DNA of 64,000 nt, taken from NCBI GenBank assembly GCA_009739215.1, contig VSJF01000002.1, positions 2,294,001 through 2,358,000 on the forward strand, written 5' to 3'. The first letter of the stretch is position 1, and each line of letters begins with the position of its first letter. This document shows, one piece after another, positions 35,554-46,338 of this stretch. The stretch is from Floccularia luteovirens. Lineage: Eukaryota; Basidiomycota; Agaricomycetes; Agaricales; Squamanitaceae. The notes under the pieces are model-generated. The model was not told where the DNA came from, did no database searches, and saw only the letters and a program-made list of their open reading frames with translations. The position numbers and the translations under genes were made by a program.

Positions 35554-35977
35554 TGTTGCGACAGCAACTCCATGTGATCAATTTAGTAGTCATGTGATTA
35601 GTCACATGCTTGTCAGTCATGTGTTGTAGACCTGATAAGATAAGATAAGGTCACACCTATATATATGACTAAGATGTAATGACATATATGGTCTAGAGTA
35701 TTCTAGAGCTTACTGCAGACATGTGTATGACTCATGTTATGGAACATGTATGACTTATGTCCTATCTGGAGTAGATACAAGATGTTTCATGTACACACTG
35801 GTAACTACATTAGGTATTACATAGCCATGCCTATAATGTATATAACAAAGGTAGTAACATCAATATATCTTGTCCAAATTACTTGGTAGTAGTCAGTAGT
35901 AGCACCCCTCTAAGCAACAGTAAGAACCCCAGGTAAGGTAGTTCCCTATCACTGTGTGTGATAGGCACTACTCAACA
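35554..35977 (+). mobile_element. Solo LTR, family E, TSD AAAAC
   Basis: TGTTGCGACAGCAACTCC...GCACTACTCAACA, 424 bp, flanked by AAAAC at 35549-35553 and 35978-35982. Confidence 0.92.
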
Positions 35978-36372
35978 AAAACTCACTTGTTCAAGTGAGG
36001 ACCTCGCTGTCACTTTGTTGTCCTCAGTTCACTTGGATGTCTCTTGCCTTCACTTATTCTCTCGACCTTGTCCTGTGTTTGCTCTCTTTATTTGCTCTCA
36101 ACATTGCATTTATCTGTAACCTCACACAACCTCTTTTTTACTGATCTCTAGAAGATATTTTAGATACACAGACAGAAGCACTGTGTCCCATAGGTTTCTG
36201 AACCTACTCGCACTACACCTCTCTTCACCATTCTTCATGAACAAAGGGTACAACCTGAATATCTCTATCTATCCTGAAAGAGACCTCACCTCCACTCATG
36301 CCAGAGAATTCGCAGTAGACTTGGATGAATTACACAAGGAACTCCAAATCCAAATAGGTATCTTGCAATATC

Positions 36373-36744
36373 TGTTGCGTCAGCACGATCACATGATGGA
36401 TTACATAATTCGTCAGGTGATAAGTCAGATGATATGTCACATGATGTGTCACATGACTATACTCACATATGCCCTATGCCCTATGCATCACGTGCAATAT
36501 GACTAAACATGTTCTATAACCTTCTACAAGGTTCTATGAAGTAGACATGTGACTATCACGGACCCTTACACAAATATGTACATACAGCTAGAACTGTATA
36601 TAAGGACACTCTTATGCAGAATAGATCCCTTGTCCTATTCTATAGGTAGTAGTAGTAACACTAACCGTAAGGTGTGATCTAAGTAAGCACAAGGTAAGAT
36701 CTTTGAGTTCCTCCACTGTGTCTTGCACACATGGCTGCTCAACA
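36373..36744 (+). mobile_element. Solo LTR, family C (long form), TSD ATATC
   Basis: TGTTGCGTCAGCACG...GCTGCTCAACA, 372 bp, flanked by ATATC at 36368-36372 and 36745-36749. Interrupts Gypsy-2 integrase. Confidence 0.93.
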
Positions 36745-37149
36745 ATATCAGTATCAAAGACCTGCAGATGCTAAATGAGCTCTGACTCCTGAGTTCCCCA
36801 TTTATAGTTATACTTATGTCAAGACCAAGCATTTCCATACCACTAGATCTTCGAAAAAACTTGCAGAAAAATTCCTAGATCCATTTGAAGTCATAGCCAA
36901 AGTCAGTTCAAATTCCTACACATTTTGACTTCCTGCAAGCATAAACTCCATTCACCCGGTATTCCATGTCTCACAGTTAGAACCAACAACTCCAAACTCT
37001 ATACCCAGCCATGTTTAATCTCCTCCCCCACCAGTTGAGATTGATGGTGAAAAAGTGTATAAAATCTCAGAAATCCTCAACTCCAAGATTAACAAACACT
37101 ATCGGTGCAAACTTTTGTACTTAGTCAAATGGCTAGGTTATGAAGGCAC

Positions 37150-37339
37150 TGTAGGATGTGACATGTGTCACATGTCACAGTCACATTAAGTCGTAGCAAA
37201 CAGCAACTTCATTTGTAGACAAAAATAATAATAACACCACAATATAAAACATTAATCATAACTACCTCACTATATTCTAATAAACATTCCCTAATCATAT
37301 TTAATATTCTCCAATACTCTTCCTATTCTATCTGCTATA
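37150..37339 (+). mobile_element. Element I copy at the join of Gypsy-2 and K2
   Basis: TGTAGGATGTGACATG...TATCTGCTATA, 190 bp, homologous to the copy at 19773. It lies exactly between the truncated Gypsy-2 chromodomain and the 3' side of the K2 piece, so it may be a terminus of the element that carries K2. No matching TSD is seen. Confidence 0.65.
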
Positions 37340-37634
37340 CTCACAATACTCGCAAGGCTCTCGGCCATAGATACTCCAGCTAACTCATTGGTACTCCACT
37401 GCTTCACTAGTTGTTCATAATCCTTGTTGGACTCCACCAGTTCTGCCTGTCTTCTCCTCTTCTGACATCATGTGCAAGCTGCACTCTGCTGCTCTGCAGT
37501 CTGCCTTGGACTAATCTCGACCTCCAATATGCGACAAGATATCTTGTGCATGGAGCACCATTTACATAAGGTGCTCTGGGTCTTCACTCCATCTTTGGGC
37601 ACCAGCCACTCACAGACCTCCTTATGGTGAGAAC
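37340..37634 (-). pseudogene. Gene K2, C-terminal part (inverted)
   Basis: Read on the minus strand from the B LTR: HHKEVCEWLVPKDGVKTQST, then LCKWCSMHKISCR, ILEVEISPRQTAEQQSAACT, an in-frame stop, then a basic block QKRRRQAELVESNKDYEQLV and NELAGVSMAE. Joined to the plus-strand piece ending at 32131 (one codon spans the LTR site), the cysteines become C-x2-C-x6-C-x15-C-x2-C-x6-C. The join is supported independently by the TSD exchange at the B LTRs. Unknown function; same cluster type as K1 with a longer linker. Confidence 0.6.
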
Positions 37635-38095
37635 TGTCAAGAGCTGACTTCTATATGATCTCTGTGAACATGGAGATGCTCATAGAATGGAGTTAAGATG
37701 TGGCTTCAATGATGTCCGTTGCGCCCTGCCGACTTCTGTGTCTTACTTGTAGTAACGGAGGAAAATGTCCTGTACGGGACGGAGGAAGAGAGGCGGACGA
37801 GAAGAACGGAGAACGGAGCGATTACGAGTCTTATTCGATATTCAAGCTACAGAACAATTACAATATATGTAGCTTAAATACAATAAATGTTTGTTATCTC
37901 CACATGAAGGATAGAACATGAGGGAGATAACAATAATAGGATAAAGGGAATTTAAAAGGGGAATTGACATGAGTTAGACACAACTTAAAGGTTAAAATAG
38001 AAGAAGTCCGTAACATCCATTTATGTCCGTTGAATGAAGTCCGTGGTGACATGTCCATGTGCTCCGTGAGGTGCGGAGATGTCAGATTCCTGACA
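37635..38095 (-). mobile_element. Family B LTR at the right inversion breakpoint
   Basis: On the plus strand TGTCAAGAGCTGAC...GATTCCTGACA, 461 bp, inverted relative to the copy at 32132. Left flank AGAAC (reverse complement GTTCT), right flank GGTAT (reverse complement ATACC): each pairs with a flank of the other copy. Confidence 0.92.
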
Positions 38096-39330
38096 GGTAT
38101 AAAAATCAACTGTTTGGTTAGTTTGTCCATAATCACAAGAATGGAAGTAAACCCTGAAGACAGAGGAAGCTGTTCAATGAAATCCATAGAGATAGAATTC
38201 CATGACTTCTCCAGAATTGGAAGTTGTTTAAGATTGCTGTATGGCTTATGATGCATGGACTTTGAATATTTATAAATAATACAAGACTTACAATAGTCAA
38301 TAACAAACTTGTATAGTCCAGGCCAAGTATAATCCCAATGGACTATTTGAATAGTCTTGTTTTGACCAAAGTATCCTGCAGTTGGATAATCATGGTAATA
38401 TCAGAGGACACAGAGTCGAAGGTCTCCAATCTCCAGAACATAGATTTTGTTATTATATCAGAGTAATCCATCTGGACCTAAAATCCAGTGAGGGTCAGAT
38501 GAATCATTTAGATAAATTTTACCAAGGATGTCTTCTGGGATGGAGTTCCAAATATCATCTTGGAGTTTCTCCAAATCCATGAGGACAATGCTTTGTAAAA
38601 TAGGTTCTATGAGTGTGGTTGCTTGGAGTGATGATGCAAGCTATTCTTGGGTGAATACTGGTCTGAAATTGTGAGGGTTGATAGTGTTACCATTAGAGGT
38701 TTGCATTGTCATTTATCTGTCTCATCATTTGGCCGTCTGGGTTAGGGCATGATTGAATGCTTGTTGGATTTCCCAAGCATGGTAAAGAGAGATACCTTTA
38801 CACAGGTTTTTAACTGCCACCTGTCAGGGCCTCATGGAGATCAGTTATCATGAAAAACTAGTCAGGCATTTCAGACTAGACAGTGTTGCCCATGCTGTTA
38901 TATACAATGAACCTGCCATCCTAGACAGGGGAGGGAGTGTCACTTAGGTTGTTACAGAGGTAACAGAGTAATCGCCTGTATTAGAGGATACTCAAAACTA
39001 AGATCAAGCTGAGGCTTGTCTATAGTTTCACACTACTTAAATACAAGTATGCTACTTCTAATTATAACCTATTGCGTGCTTGCTCAGTAAGCTATGAGTC
39101 AGCATAGAGTCATACAGAAGTATCTACAAGTCATTTAGAAGCCTATACAAGTCACTACAAGTTAAAAGAACCAAAATGCGAGTTATAGTACAAACATGTA
39201 TGGGAAGGTAATAAACGAGGCAGAAATGCATTATGTGCATGGCCTAAAGTCCAGGGAGATAAGTGCATATCTGGATAAGGTCATAACAGACAGTAGCATA
39301 GTCACTACTCCTCTCCTTTGGGTAAACATC
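38096..39330 (-). pseudogene. Gypsy-2 integrase 5' part
   Basis: Minus-strand coding ends at the B LTR in HKPYSNLKQLPI, SWNSISMDFIEQLPLSSGF and VIMDKLTKQLIFIP, the start of the integrase catalytic core. Upstream (38260-38680) the zinc-binding region is only partly readable through frameshifts (for example around WTIQ and the HP-L-GYFG-type block). An F LTR at 38685-39288 splits it from RNase H. It continues at 32593 in the inverted segment. Confidence 0.8.
38685..39288 (+). mobile_element. Solo LTR, family F, TSD GATAG/GACAG
   Basis: TGTTACCATTAGAGG...AGGTCATAACA, 604 bp. Flanks GATAG (38680-38684) and GACAG (39289-39293) differ by one transition. Confidence 0.9.
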
Positions 39331-40702
39331 TTATCTGCATATCAGTGCATCAGGCTTAGCTCCAAGTTTTCCAGGACGGAAACAGATAATTAAATTGAAA
39401 TGAGAAAGATACTTAGACCACCGAGCTTGTCTCTGGGTGAGGATTTTTGTGGTGAAGAAATACTTGAGATTCTTGTGGTCAGTAATTACATTGACTGGTG
39501 TTGCTGAACCTTTGGTGTAATGTCTCCATTTCTGGAAAGCCTCAAATATGGCAAGTAATTCTTTGTCATGTGTGTCATAGTTGAGTTCCAGTTGAGTGAA
39601 TATTCGGGAGTAGAATGCAACAGGGTGAAGTTTGTTATCTGGAGTTTTAACAGAGAGGATCACAGCCAGTATATAATCTGAGGCATCGGTTTCAATGATA
39701 ATAGGTAAGTCCAGTTGCCAATGGGCAAGCACTGGAGCTGTAGTAAAAGAATGTTTAAGTGTTTCAAATGTCTTTCAGCATTAATCATTAAAATCAAAAG
39801 AAACTCCTTTATGTGTTAAGCAAGTCAAAGAGATAGTAATCTCAGAGTATTCATCAATGAATCTCTGGTAAAAGTTTGCAAATCTGAGAAAAGACTGTAT
39901 ATCTTTGACTTTACATGGCTCTGGCCAGTCTAGGATGGTTTGTACTTTTGCCAGGGCCATGGTAAGGCCTTTAGGAGTAAGAATGTAACCAAGATACTCA
40001 ACAGTGATTTAGTGGAATTCACATTTATCTGCTCTGGCGAACAGGCCATTTTCTTGGAGTTATTGGAAGACTTCTCATATATGTTCTTGATGCTTGGAGA
40101 TATTGTCCAAGTAAATGAGAATGTCATCTAAATAAATGACAACATTTATGTCAATCATGTCACAGAAGATATTGTTCATGAAATTCTGAAATGCTGCTGG
40201 AGAGTTGGTAAGTCTGAATGGCATTATCAATCATTCAAATGATCTGTATCGGGTTCTGAATACTGTTTTCTATTCATCACCTTTAGCAATTCAGACCAAA
40301 TAATAAGCATGTTGGAGGTTGAGTTTGATGTAGATCCGAGCTTTTCTAGAAGAGTCAAGGAGGTCAGTAATTAATGGTAGAGGATAACAGTCTTTCTTTG
40401 TAATCTTGTTAAGACTACAAAAGTCTACATAAAGGCATAGAGCACCATCCTTTTTCTGAGTAAAAAATACTAGAGCTCCATATTTGGACTGAGTTGGTCT
40501 GATGAACCTGATGCTGAGGTATTCATCAATGAATTCCTGGATAGAGTTGAGTTCTGGTGGAGAAAGTGAATATATTGGACCAATTGGAGGGTGTATACCC
40601 TCTTCAAGGTGTATTTTAAGGTCATAAGGCCAATGAGGAGCTAGTGTGTCAGCATGTTTTTTGCTAAAAACATCAGCAAAATTGTGATATATCGATGGAA
40701 CA
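39331..40702 (-). pseudogene. Gypsy-2 reverse transcriptase and RNase H
   Basis: Minus strand: KLRLVQDYRKLNNITKKD, PLPLITDLLD, the active site VVIYLDDILIYL at about 40110-40145 (YLDD intact), YLGYILTPKGLTMA, then connection and RNase H sequence LPIIIETDASDYILAVIL, PVAFYSRIF, YDTHDKELLAIFEAFQKWRH and VITDHKNLKYFF, ending RPGKLGAKPDALICR. Several in-frame stops (for example before KTVFRTRYRS and in the LQENGLF region) show it is inactive, though the catalytic residues survive. The 133-codon stretch 39331-39732 is the longest open part. Confidence 0.88.
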
Positions 40703-41164
40703 TGTCAGGAACCTGACATCTTCACACCTCACGGAACACACGGACATGTCATTACGGACTTCATTCAATGGACATAAACAGATGTCAACAGACCTTTTCT
40801 ATTTTAACCTTTAACTCGTGTTTAACTCATGTTAATTCCCCTTTTAAATTTCCTTTATCCTATTATTGTTATCTCCCTCATGTTCTATCCTCCATGTGGA
40901 GATAACAAACCTTCACTGTATTTAAGCTACATATATTGTAATTATTCTGTAGCTTGAATATTGATTAAGACTCATACTCGCTCCATTCTCCGTCCCTCTC
41001 ATCTGCCTCTCTTCCCCCATCCTTTACAGAACATCTTCCTCCATTCCTACAAGTAAGACATGGAAGTCAGCAGGGCACAATGGACATCATTGAAGCCATG
41101 TCTTAACTCTGTCCTACAGGTATCTCTGCATTCACGGAGATCGTATTGAAGTCAGCTCTTGACA
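40703..41164 (+). mobile_element. Solo LTR, family B, TSD GAACA
   Basis: TGTCAGGAACCTGACATC...CAGCTCTTGACA, 462 bp, flanked by GAACA at 40698-40702 and 41165-41169. Inserted between Gypsy-2 protease and reverse transcriptase. Confidence 0.93.
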
Positions 41165-41761
41165 GAACAGAAGACATATCAATCAGAATACCTTCAGAGA
41201 TGTTTACTGCTTTGGCAGAGTATCCTTCTGAAGTTGGATTGAGTTGGAATATTTGAGATCCAGGGAGTTGACATGCATGCATAAAGGTGGCAGCATCAAC
41301 TATGGAAATGTCGATCAGGGGTACTGGAGTAGTGTTGGAGTTTGAGTGTTCTATTGACTCATCAATAGCAGAGACTCGAGTGGAGGGTATTGATGATGAA
41401 ATAGAGATAGAAGGTGTTGGAGTATGGAAAGTGATACTACCCAATACCCAGTCAATTGTGGGATTATAGTGGATAAGCCAGATCCAAGTACAGCAGACAC
41501 TGCCGAATCTAATTTTGTCACATAAAAGGTGATGTTCAGAGTTTCTCTGGTAGGAAAATGGAGTGGCAGGTCACAAGCCTGCATTATAACAGAGTTACTA
41601 GTACTGTCAAAAAGGTGCAAATAAACTGGAGATATATTTGAAGTAGGAAAGTTGTTAGAGTGGCAAAATGCCAAGTCCAAAAAGCAATGAGTAGAACCGG
41701 AGTCTACTAAGGTAGAAAAAGAAATTTCAGAGTAATTCAGAGATGTCAAAAAAATAATCAA
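41165..41761 (-). pseudogene. Gypsy-2 protease
   Basis: Minus-strand frame with SEISFSTLVDSGSTHCFLDL at about 41680-41730, containing the aspartic-protease D-S-G triplet, then DLPLHFPTRETLNITFYVTK and a Ser-rich linker towards reverse transcriptase. The motif is intact; the frame breaks near 41450-41465 at the position of a conserved GxxWL-type block. Confidence 0.8.
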
Positions 41762-43230
41762 GGAGTTGGAAGGTAAAAAAGCAGAAGCATTGAGTCAAAC
41801 CTCCAGTGCACAAGACAATTCCATGCAGTCCTCATCCTGTGTGAGGTTATGGGGACTGCGGACTATTCTTCTATTTTACTGGAATTGTTAGAGATAGTTT
41901 GGGCTGAGGAGGACTCCTTTGGAGTCTCCATCACTGAGGCTACTCTAGCCTTAGCTGCAGAGGAGGTTGCCCTATTACAATCTTTGGCTACATGTCCACC
42001 TTTACCACAAAACATATATAATTTGTTATCTAATCTATGCTTTCATTCTTCTGGAGTCAATTTACTATTCTTACCCAATTTCCTAGTGAGGTCTGGACCA
42101 GAGCAACCAGATTTGGTCTGGGAGGTAGAGGTAGTGGATGTGGAAGTGGTAGATTTTTTGTCAGAGTTGCCTTTGTTAGTACTTGCCTGAGTTTTTTCAG
42201 CTAAATGAGTCTCGGTCTTGATAGTGGTACCAGCACCTGAGATTTTGTTCTCCCTACTAATCTCATTATGGCACTCCCAGTAGTGGGCATCTATGGTCTG
42301 TGAAAGAGTTCAGAGTTTGACTAGATTGTCTGGTTTTCTGATGTGAGAGATTTCATCCTTGATCCATCTGGGGAGTCCGGATTAATAATGTCTTTGTAAA
42401 GCTGCATCACCCCATCTAACCCTTGTGGAAAGTCAGTTAAAATCTATAATGTACTTTGGAATTCATTGGTTTTCCTTCATACTCAGATTCTCTAACTGAT
42501 CTTCTATGTTAGCAATGGAATCATATGGTCTGAAGTTGGAACAAAGTTCAGAGATGAAATTCTGGAAATTATCCAGCCAGGTGACATTGGGATCTAGTCT
42601 GATGATTTCAGGTTCAAAATAGTCCAATGCTGAGCCTTGGAGGTATGACAATGCAAAGGTAACCCTTGCTTCATCTGAGGTGTAGGCAGAGGGACAGGAC
42701 CTGAAATAAAGTTGAAGTTGGACAAGGAAAGTAGTAAGTTTTCGAGAGTCATTCCCATCAAAAGGATCAGGGTCTCAGACCTTAGGCTGGTCCAAAGACA
42801 ATTTGTTAAATGTACAGATGAGGTTATGGATGACTGTGGTGAGTTCTTCAGCAGGAAAACTGCTTCTGCTACTAAGTCTGGAACATGGACCAGGAGACTG
42901 AGGTGTGGAGACAGGAGGTTTTATGTCCTGTTCTTTGGTGGTAGGAGCAAAAGGTGCATTAGAGAACTTGGGGTTGATTCCGAATCCTGGACTAGGATCA
43001 GTAGCAATCAGGGGTTGTTCTAAAGTAAAAAATTCAGAAGGTGGTGGAGGATGTTCCACAGCAAAAGGAATAAATGACAGAGTTACAGGAGATGTGGGAT
43101 GGGTGGGTGGTTGGTGATCTCGAGATGGTGTGATATAGAGTGATTCTTCTTGACCCATGTTTTGTGAGGTTCTAGAAGTATGAGAGAGCATGCAAATGTG
43201 AAAGTTGAACAAATAGTAGTTTGAAAATAC
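41762..43230 (-). pseudogene. Gypsy-2 gag
   Basis: Minus strand. Likely ATG at 43158 (MGQEESLYITPSRDHQPPTH) followed by a Pro-rich stretch and a helix (ELTTVIHNLICTFNKLSLDQ). Then SYLQGSALDYFEPEIIRLDP and WLDNFQNFISELCSNF at about 42540-42650, the capsid-like core of fungal Tf2-type gags. A CCHC-like knuckle is readable near 41985-42040 (lysine-rich, with CFGKGGHVAKDC-type spacing) in a broken frame. In-frame stops show decay. Gag directly follows the H LTR at 43231-43711 in this orientation. Confidence 0.72.
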
Positions 43231-43711
43231 TGTCAAGAACTGACTTCAGGGTCAACTCCATGAACTCGGAGTTAATGCCTGTTGGATGTTAGACACAGCT
43301 TCAATGATGTCTATTGCACCCTGCCAACTTCCAATGTCTAATTTACAAATGCCAAGGTAAATGTCTAAAGACCAGAGTTGTTACAGGGAGAGGATGGAAC
43401 TCAGAAGAATAAGAATACAAGTCTTAGTTGATATTCAAACTATAGAACTGTGTATATCTCTGTAGTTTAAATACTAGTAACAATGTATGAATATCCCTGA
43501 GGGTGGTAATGTGAGGAGGTACATTTAAAGGGGACAAAGGAATGACAGAAATAGGAAAAGTGTTTGTTACAAATGTTATGTAATATGGAGGATGTATGTC
43601 CAGAAAATGGAGAAAAGATAAAGGGTGATTAAAAGAAGTCCGAGATGTGGGAAAATATGTCTGAGATAAGGTTTAGATGTCCAAGGTTTTGGAGATATTC
43701 AGATCCTGACA
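43231..43711 (-). mobile_element. Family H LTR, probable 5' LTR of Gypsy-2
   Basis: 481 bp, plus-strand TGTCAAGAACTG...AGATCCTGACA, so TGTCAGGATCTG...TTGACA on the coding strand. It abuts the gag leader. Flanks AATAC and CACTA do not match, as expected for one LTR of a longer element. Its outer end truncates an F LTR. Confidence 0.82.
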
Positions 43712-43870
43712 CACTACTTAAATACAAGTATGCTACTACTAAATATAACCTATTGCATGCTTACTGAATAAGCATCAAGTCAACTACAAGTCATACAAAA
43801 GTACTACAAGTCATTTAGAAGCAAGTACAAGTCATGAAGAAGATATTACTAGTCATATAGAAGATAATGC
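43712..43870 (+). mobile_element. F LTR fragment, left piece
   Basis: Family F sequence (ACTACTTAAATACAAGTATG...) cut on the left by the H LTR and on the right by the D LTR at 43871. It continues at 46339. Confidence 0.8.
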
Positions 43871-43882
43871 TGAAGAGAGGTG

Positions 43883-44185
43883 TGTTGCAACAGCATGATC
43901 ACATGATGGATTACATAATTCGTCAGGTGATGAGTCAGGTGATATGTCACATGACTACACTCACATATGCTCCATGCCCTATGCCCTATGCATCATATCA
44001 TGGACCCTTACACAAATATATACATACAGCTAGAACTGTATATAAGGACACTCTTATGCAGAATAGATCCCTTGTCCTATTCTATAGGTAGTAGTAGTAA
44101 CACTAACCGTAAGGTGTGAACCAAGTAAGCACAAGGTAAGACTTTGAGTTTCTCCACTGTGTCATGCACACATGGCTGCTCAACA
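43883..44185 (+). mobile_element. Solo LTR, family C (short form), TSD AGGTG
   Basis: TGTTGCAACAGCATG...GCTGCTCAACA, 303 bp, flanked by AGGTG at 43878-43882 and 44186-44190. Confidence 0.93.
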
Positions 44186-45066
44186 AGGTGAAGTGCAAGT
44201 AGGCTCAGAAATCTATGGGACATAGCACTTCCATCTGTGTATCTAAAATGTCTTCTAGAGATAGATAAGAAAGAGGTTGTGTAAGGTTACAGATAAATGC
44301 AACATCGAGAGCAAATAAAGAGAGCAAATACAGGACAAGGTTGAGAGAATAAGCAAAGGCAAGAGACATCCAAGCGAAGCAAGGGAGAATGAAGTGACAG
44401 TAAGGTCCTCACTTGGACAAGCAAGTTTTTACACTAAAGGGCCCAAATATGCCAACAGAAGAGTGTGAAGGATGATATTTGACAAGTTAGACAATTTATA
44501 GTGGGCGAAAGCAGTGAAATCAGTTGGGAGAGCAAAGAAACTTAGGATGAGCTGGTTTTCTCTGCTTCTAAATATTCTCTGAGGAGAGGGAAAAGGGAAA
44601 CTAAATTTTTTCTAACTACTGTACAAAAGTTTTTGTTCTTTCTACAGAGAGAGAACATTTGTGAGTAGCTAGCAAAGTATTTTTAATTTTACTGTTTGTA
44701 AGATAGTATGAAAAATGGGACAAACAGAGAAATAGTTCAAATGATGTGAGAGAATCCAATCTCAAATAAGCAAAAGGGTAGGGGAGAGAATGAAGTAGTT
44801 ATGAAGGGTTTGGTATAGTCAACAAGCTAGTGAACAAGTGCACAATGCTTACATTGCATATGATCACAGAAGTCTGGAGTGTACCTTGCTATTTTTGGAG
44901 TCACACATGAGATAACCAGATAGCACAGGGGTGGACAAGGGTGCCAAGTGATCAGATAGCATGATTGTCAGGATAGGAAGAGTGATCCCATGGTCTGATT
45001 ATCTTGGTGGCCATTAAGTGGAGAGTGAGTTGGTCAGAAGAAGTCACATGTGATATCATGGGGTAC

Positions 45067-46068
45067 TGTAAGGGGAACCCCAAGTTCAATCCTTCAAACT
45101 CTTCAAAATCACTCAGCAATACCTCGACACCACTTCCCACTACCCTCAATACAACTTCAACATGCTTACTATTAGGGAGTTATATATTTAGATACAGTTA
45201 CTAAGGTTGCCACCTATCTAAGATAGTAACTCTCCTTCAATATCTCTTCTATTTTTATCCACATATATAGCAACACCCCTAGACAGAGATCTTAGACTTT
45301 TCTCTTCAGATTTTCTGTCCAGGTGAGTAGATAGAATATATATACTTTACAATATAATAACTTCAGATTTCCTGTCCAGTTCGACATGCTTCCTGTTTCA
45401 CAGCCTGCTTGTGCACTTTGAAATACACATCATGTGAACTGTTATGATCTTATCCGGATACGTGCTATCTCTCTGGACTTTAGAACGTGTGCGCAATGCG
45501 TTCCCACCTCATTTACTATTTTCCCATACATGTTTTGTATCTGACTACTACTTTGCTTCTTATAACTCGTAGTGACTTGTATAGGCTTCTAAATGACTTG
45601 TAGATACTTCTGTATGACTCCATGTTGACTCATAGCTTAGTGAGCAATTGCGCAATAGGTTATATTTAGAAGTAGCATACTTGTATTTAAGTAGTGCGAA
45701 ACTACAGACAAGCCTTAGCTTGATCTTAGTTTTGAGTACCCTCTAATACAGGCGATTACTCTATTACCTCTGTGACACTCTAAGTGAATCTCCCTCCCCT
45801 GTCTAGGATAGCAGGATCGTTGTATATAGTGGCACGGATGACACCATATAGCCTGAAATGCCTGGCTGTCCCCTCCTCTGTAACTGACCTCAGAGAGACC
45901 CCAACAGGTGGTTTATAACCTGTGTAGTAGCGTAACCTACTATCACGCCAGGGAAATCTGACTGGCAACAACCAACTGTTCTCTAACCTGGACACCCAAA
46001 TAACAAGACCAGTAAATAACAACACTACAACCCCAAACGGTAACATGAACTGCCCAGTTGCCCTTACA
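45067..46068 (+). mobile_element. Solo LTR, family A, TSD GGTAC, with nested F
   Basis: TGTAAGGGGAACC...GTTGCCCTTACA, flanked by GGTAC at 45062-45066 and 46069-46073. Net 391 bp, identical in size to the A copy at 15854. Confidence 0.93.
45440..46045 (-). mobile_element. Solo LTR, family F, TSD TGAAC
   Basis: TGTTATGATCTTATCC...AACGGTAACA, 606 bp, flanked by TGAAC at 45435-45439 and 46046-46050. Innermost of a three-deep nest (D > A > F) that itself sits in a broken F LTR. Confidence 0.93.
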
Positions 46069-46338
46069 GGTACAGAGATTAAGAGAGGATGTGCAGGGGA
46101 TTGATCAGTCGCTGGGCTAGAGAGGTAAAAGAAGGAAGTAAGGGGAATTGTGTGATATATTCAAATAGACATGTCTGAGGTTTCTGTAGCTTCTGGATTG
46201 GAGTTAATATAACATGGAATCAGGAGAATGTATGGTAGGCTTGTCAGTCACTTGCTAATTGGATTGCTAAAGTTGTGGGTGGCGACTAATAGCAAGAAAA
46301 TGGTGATTTCTGAGGTGAGGCTATATGGCCTTCCCACG

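Larger units (their letters stand above)
33320..36227 (+). mobile_element. Solo LTR, family D, TSD CCAT, with three nested LTRs
   Basis: TGTGGAAAGGCC...CACCTCTCTTCA, flanked by CCAT at 33316-33319 and 36228-36231. Subtracting nested E, G and E copies leaves about 1,148 bp, the family D size. Confidence 0.9.
32593..37148 (+). pseudogene. Gypsy-2 integrase 3' part (inverted), with nested LTRs
   Basis: Pieces of one integrase in order: 32593-32710 (TSPQLTKLF, ThVTSD-type sequence), 33093-33319 (LGYHPEGDGQTKRVNQTLEQ, LLPLAEFAYNNAPNSTMDVS), 36228-36372 (PFFMNKGYNLNISIYPERDL, AREFAVDLDELHKEL) and 36745-37148 (TRSSKKLAEKFLDPFEVIAK, SIHPVFHVSQLEPTTP, then a chromodomain start RCKLLYLVKWLGYEGT). They are separated by LTRs of families C, D and C, each with matching TSDs, so removing these restores contiguity. 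It carries several stops. The reading continues from the minus-strand piece ending at 38101, across the inversion. Integrase would insert the cDNA, and the chromodomain directs it to chromatin. Dead copy. Confidence 0.85.
43871..46338 (-). mobile_element. Solo LTR, family D, TSD ATGC, with nested C and A
   Basis: TGAAGAGAGG...GGCCTTCCCACG, flanked by ATGC at 43867-43870 and 46339-46342. Net about 1,153 bp after removing a C LTR and an A LTR (itself holding an F LTR). Confidence 0.88.
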
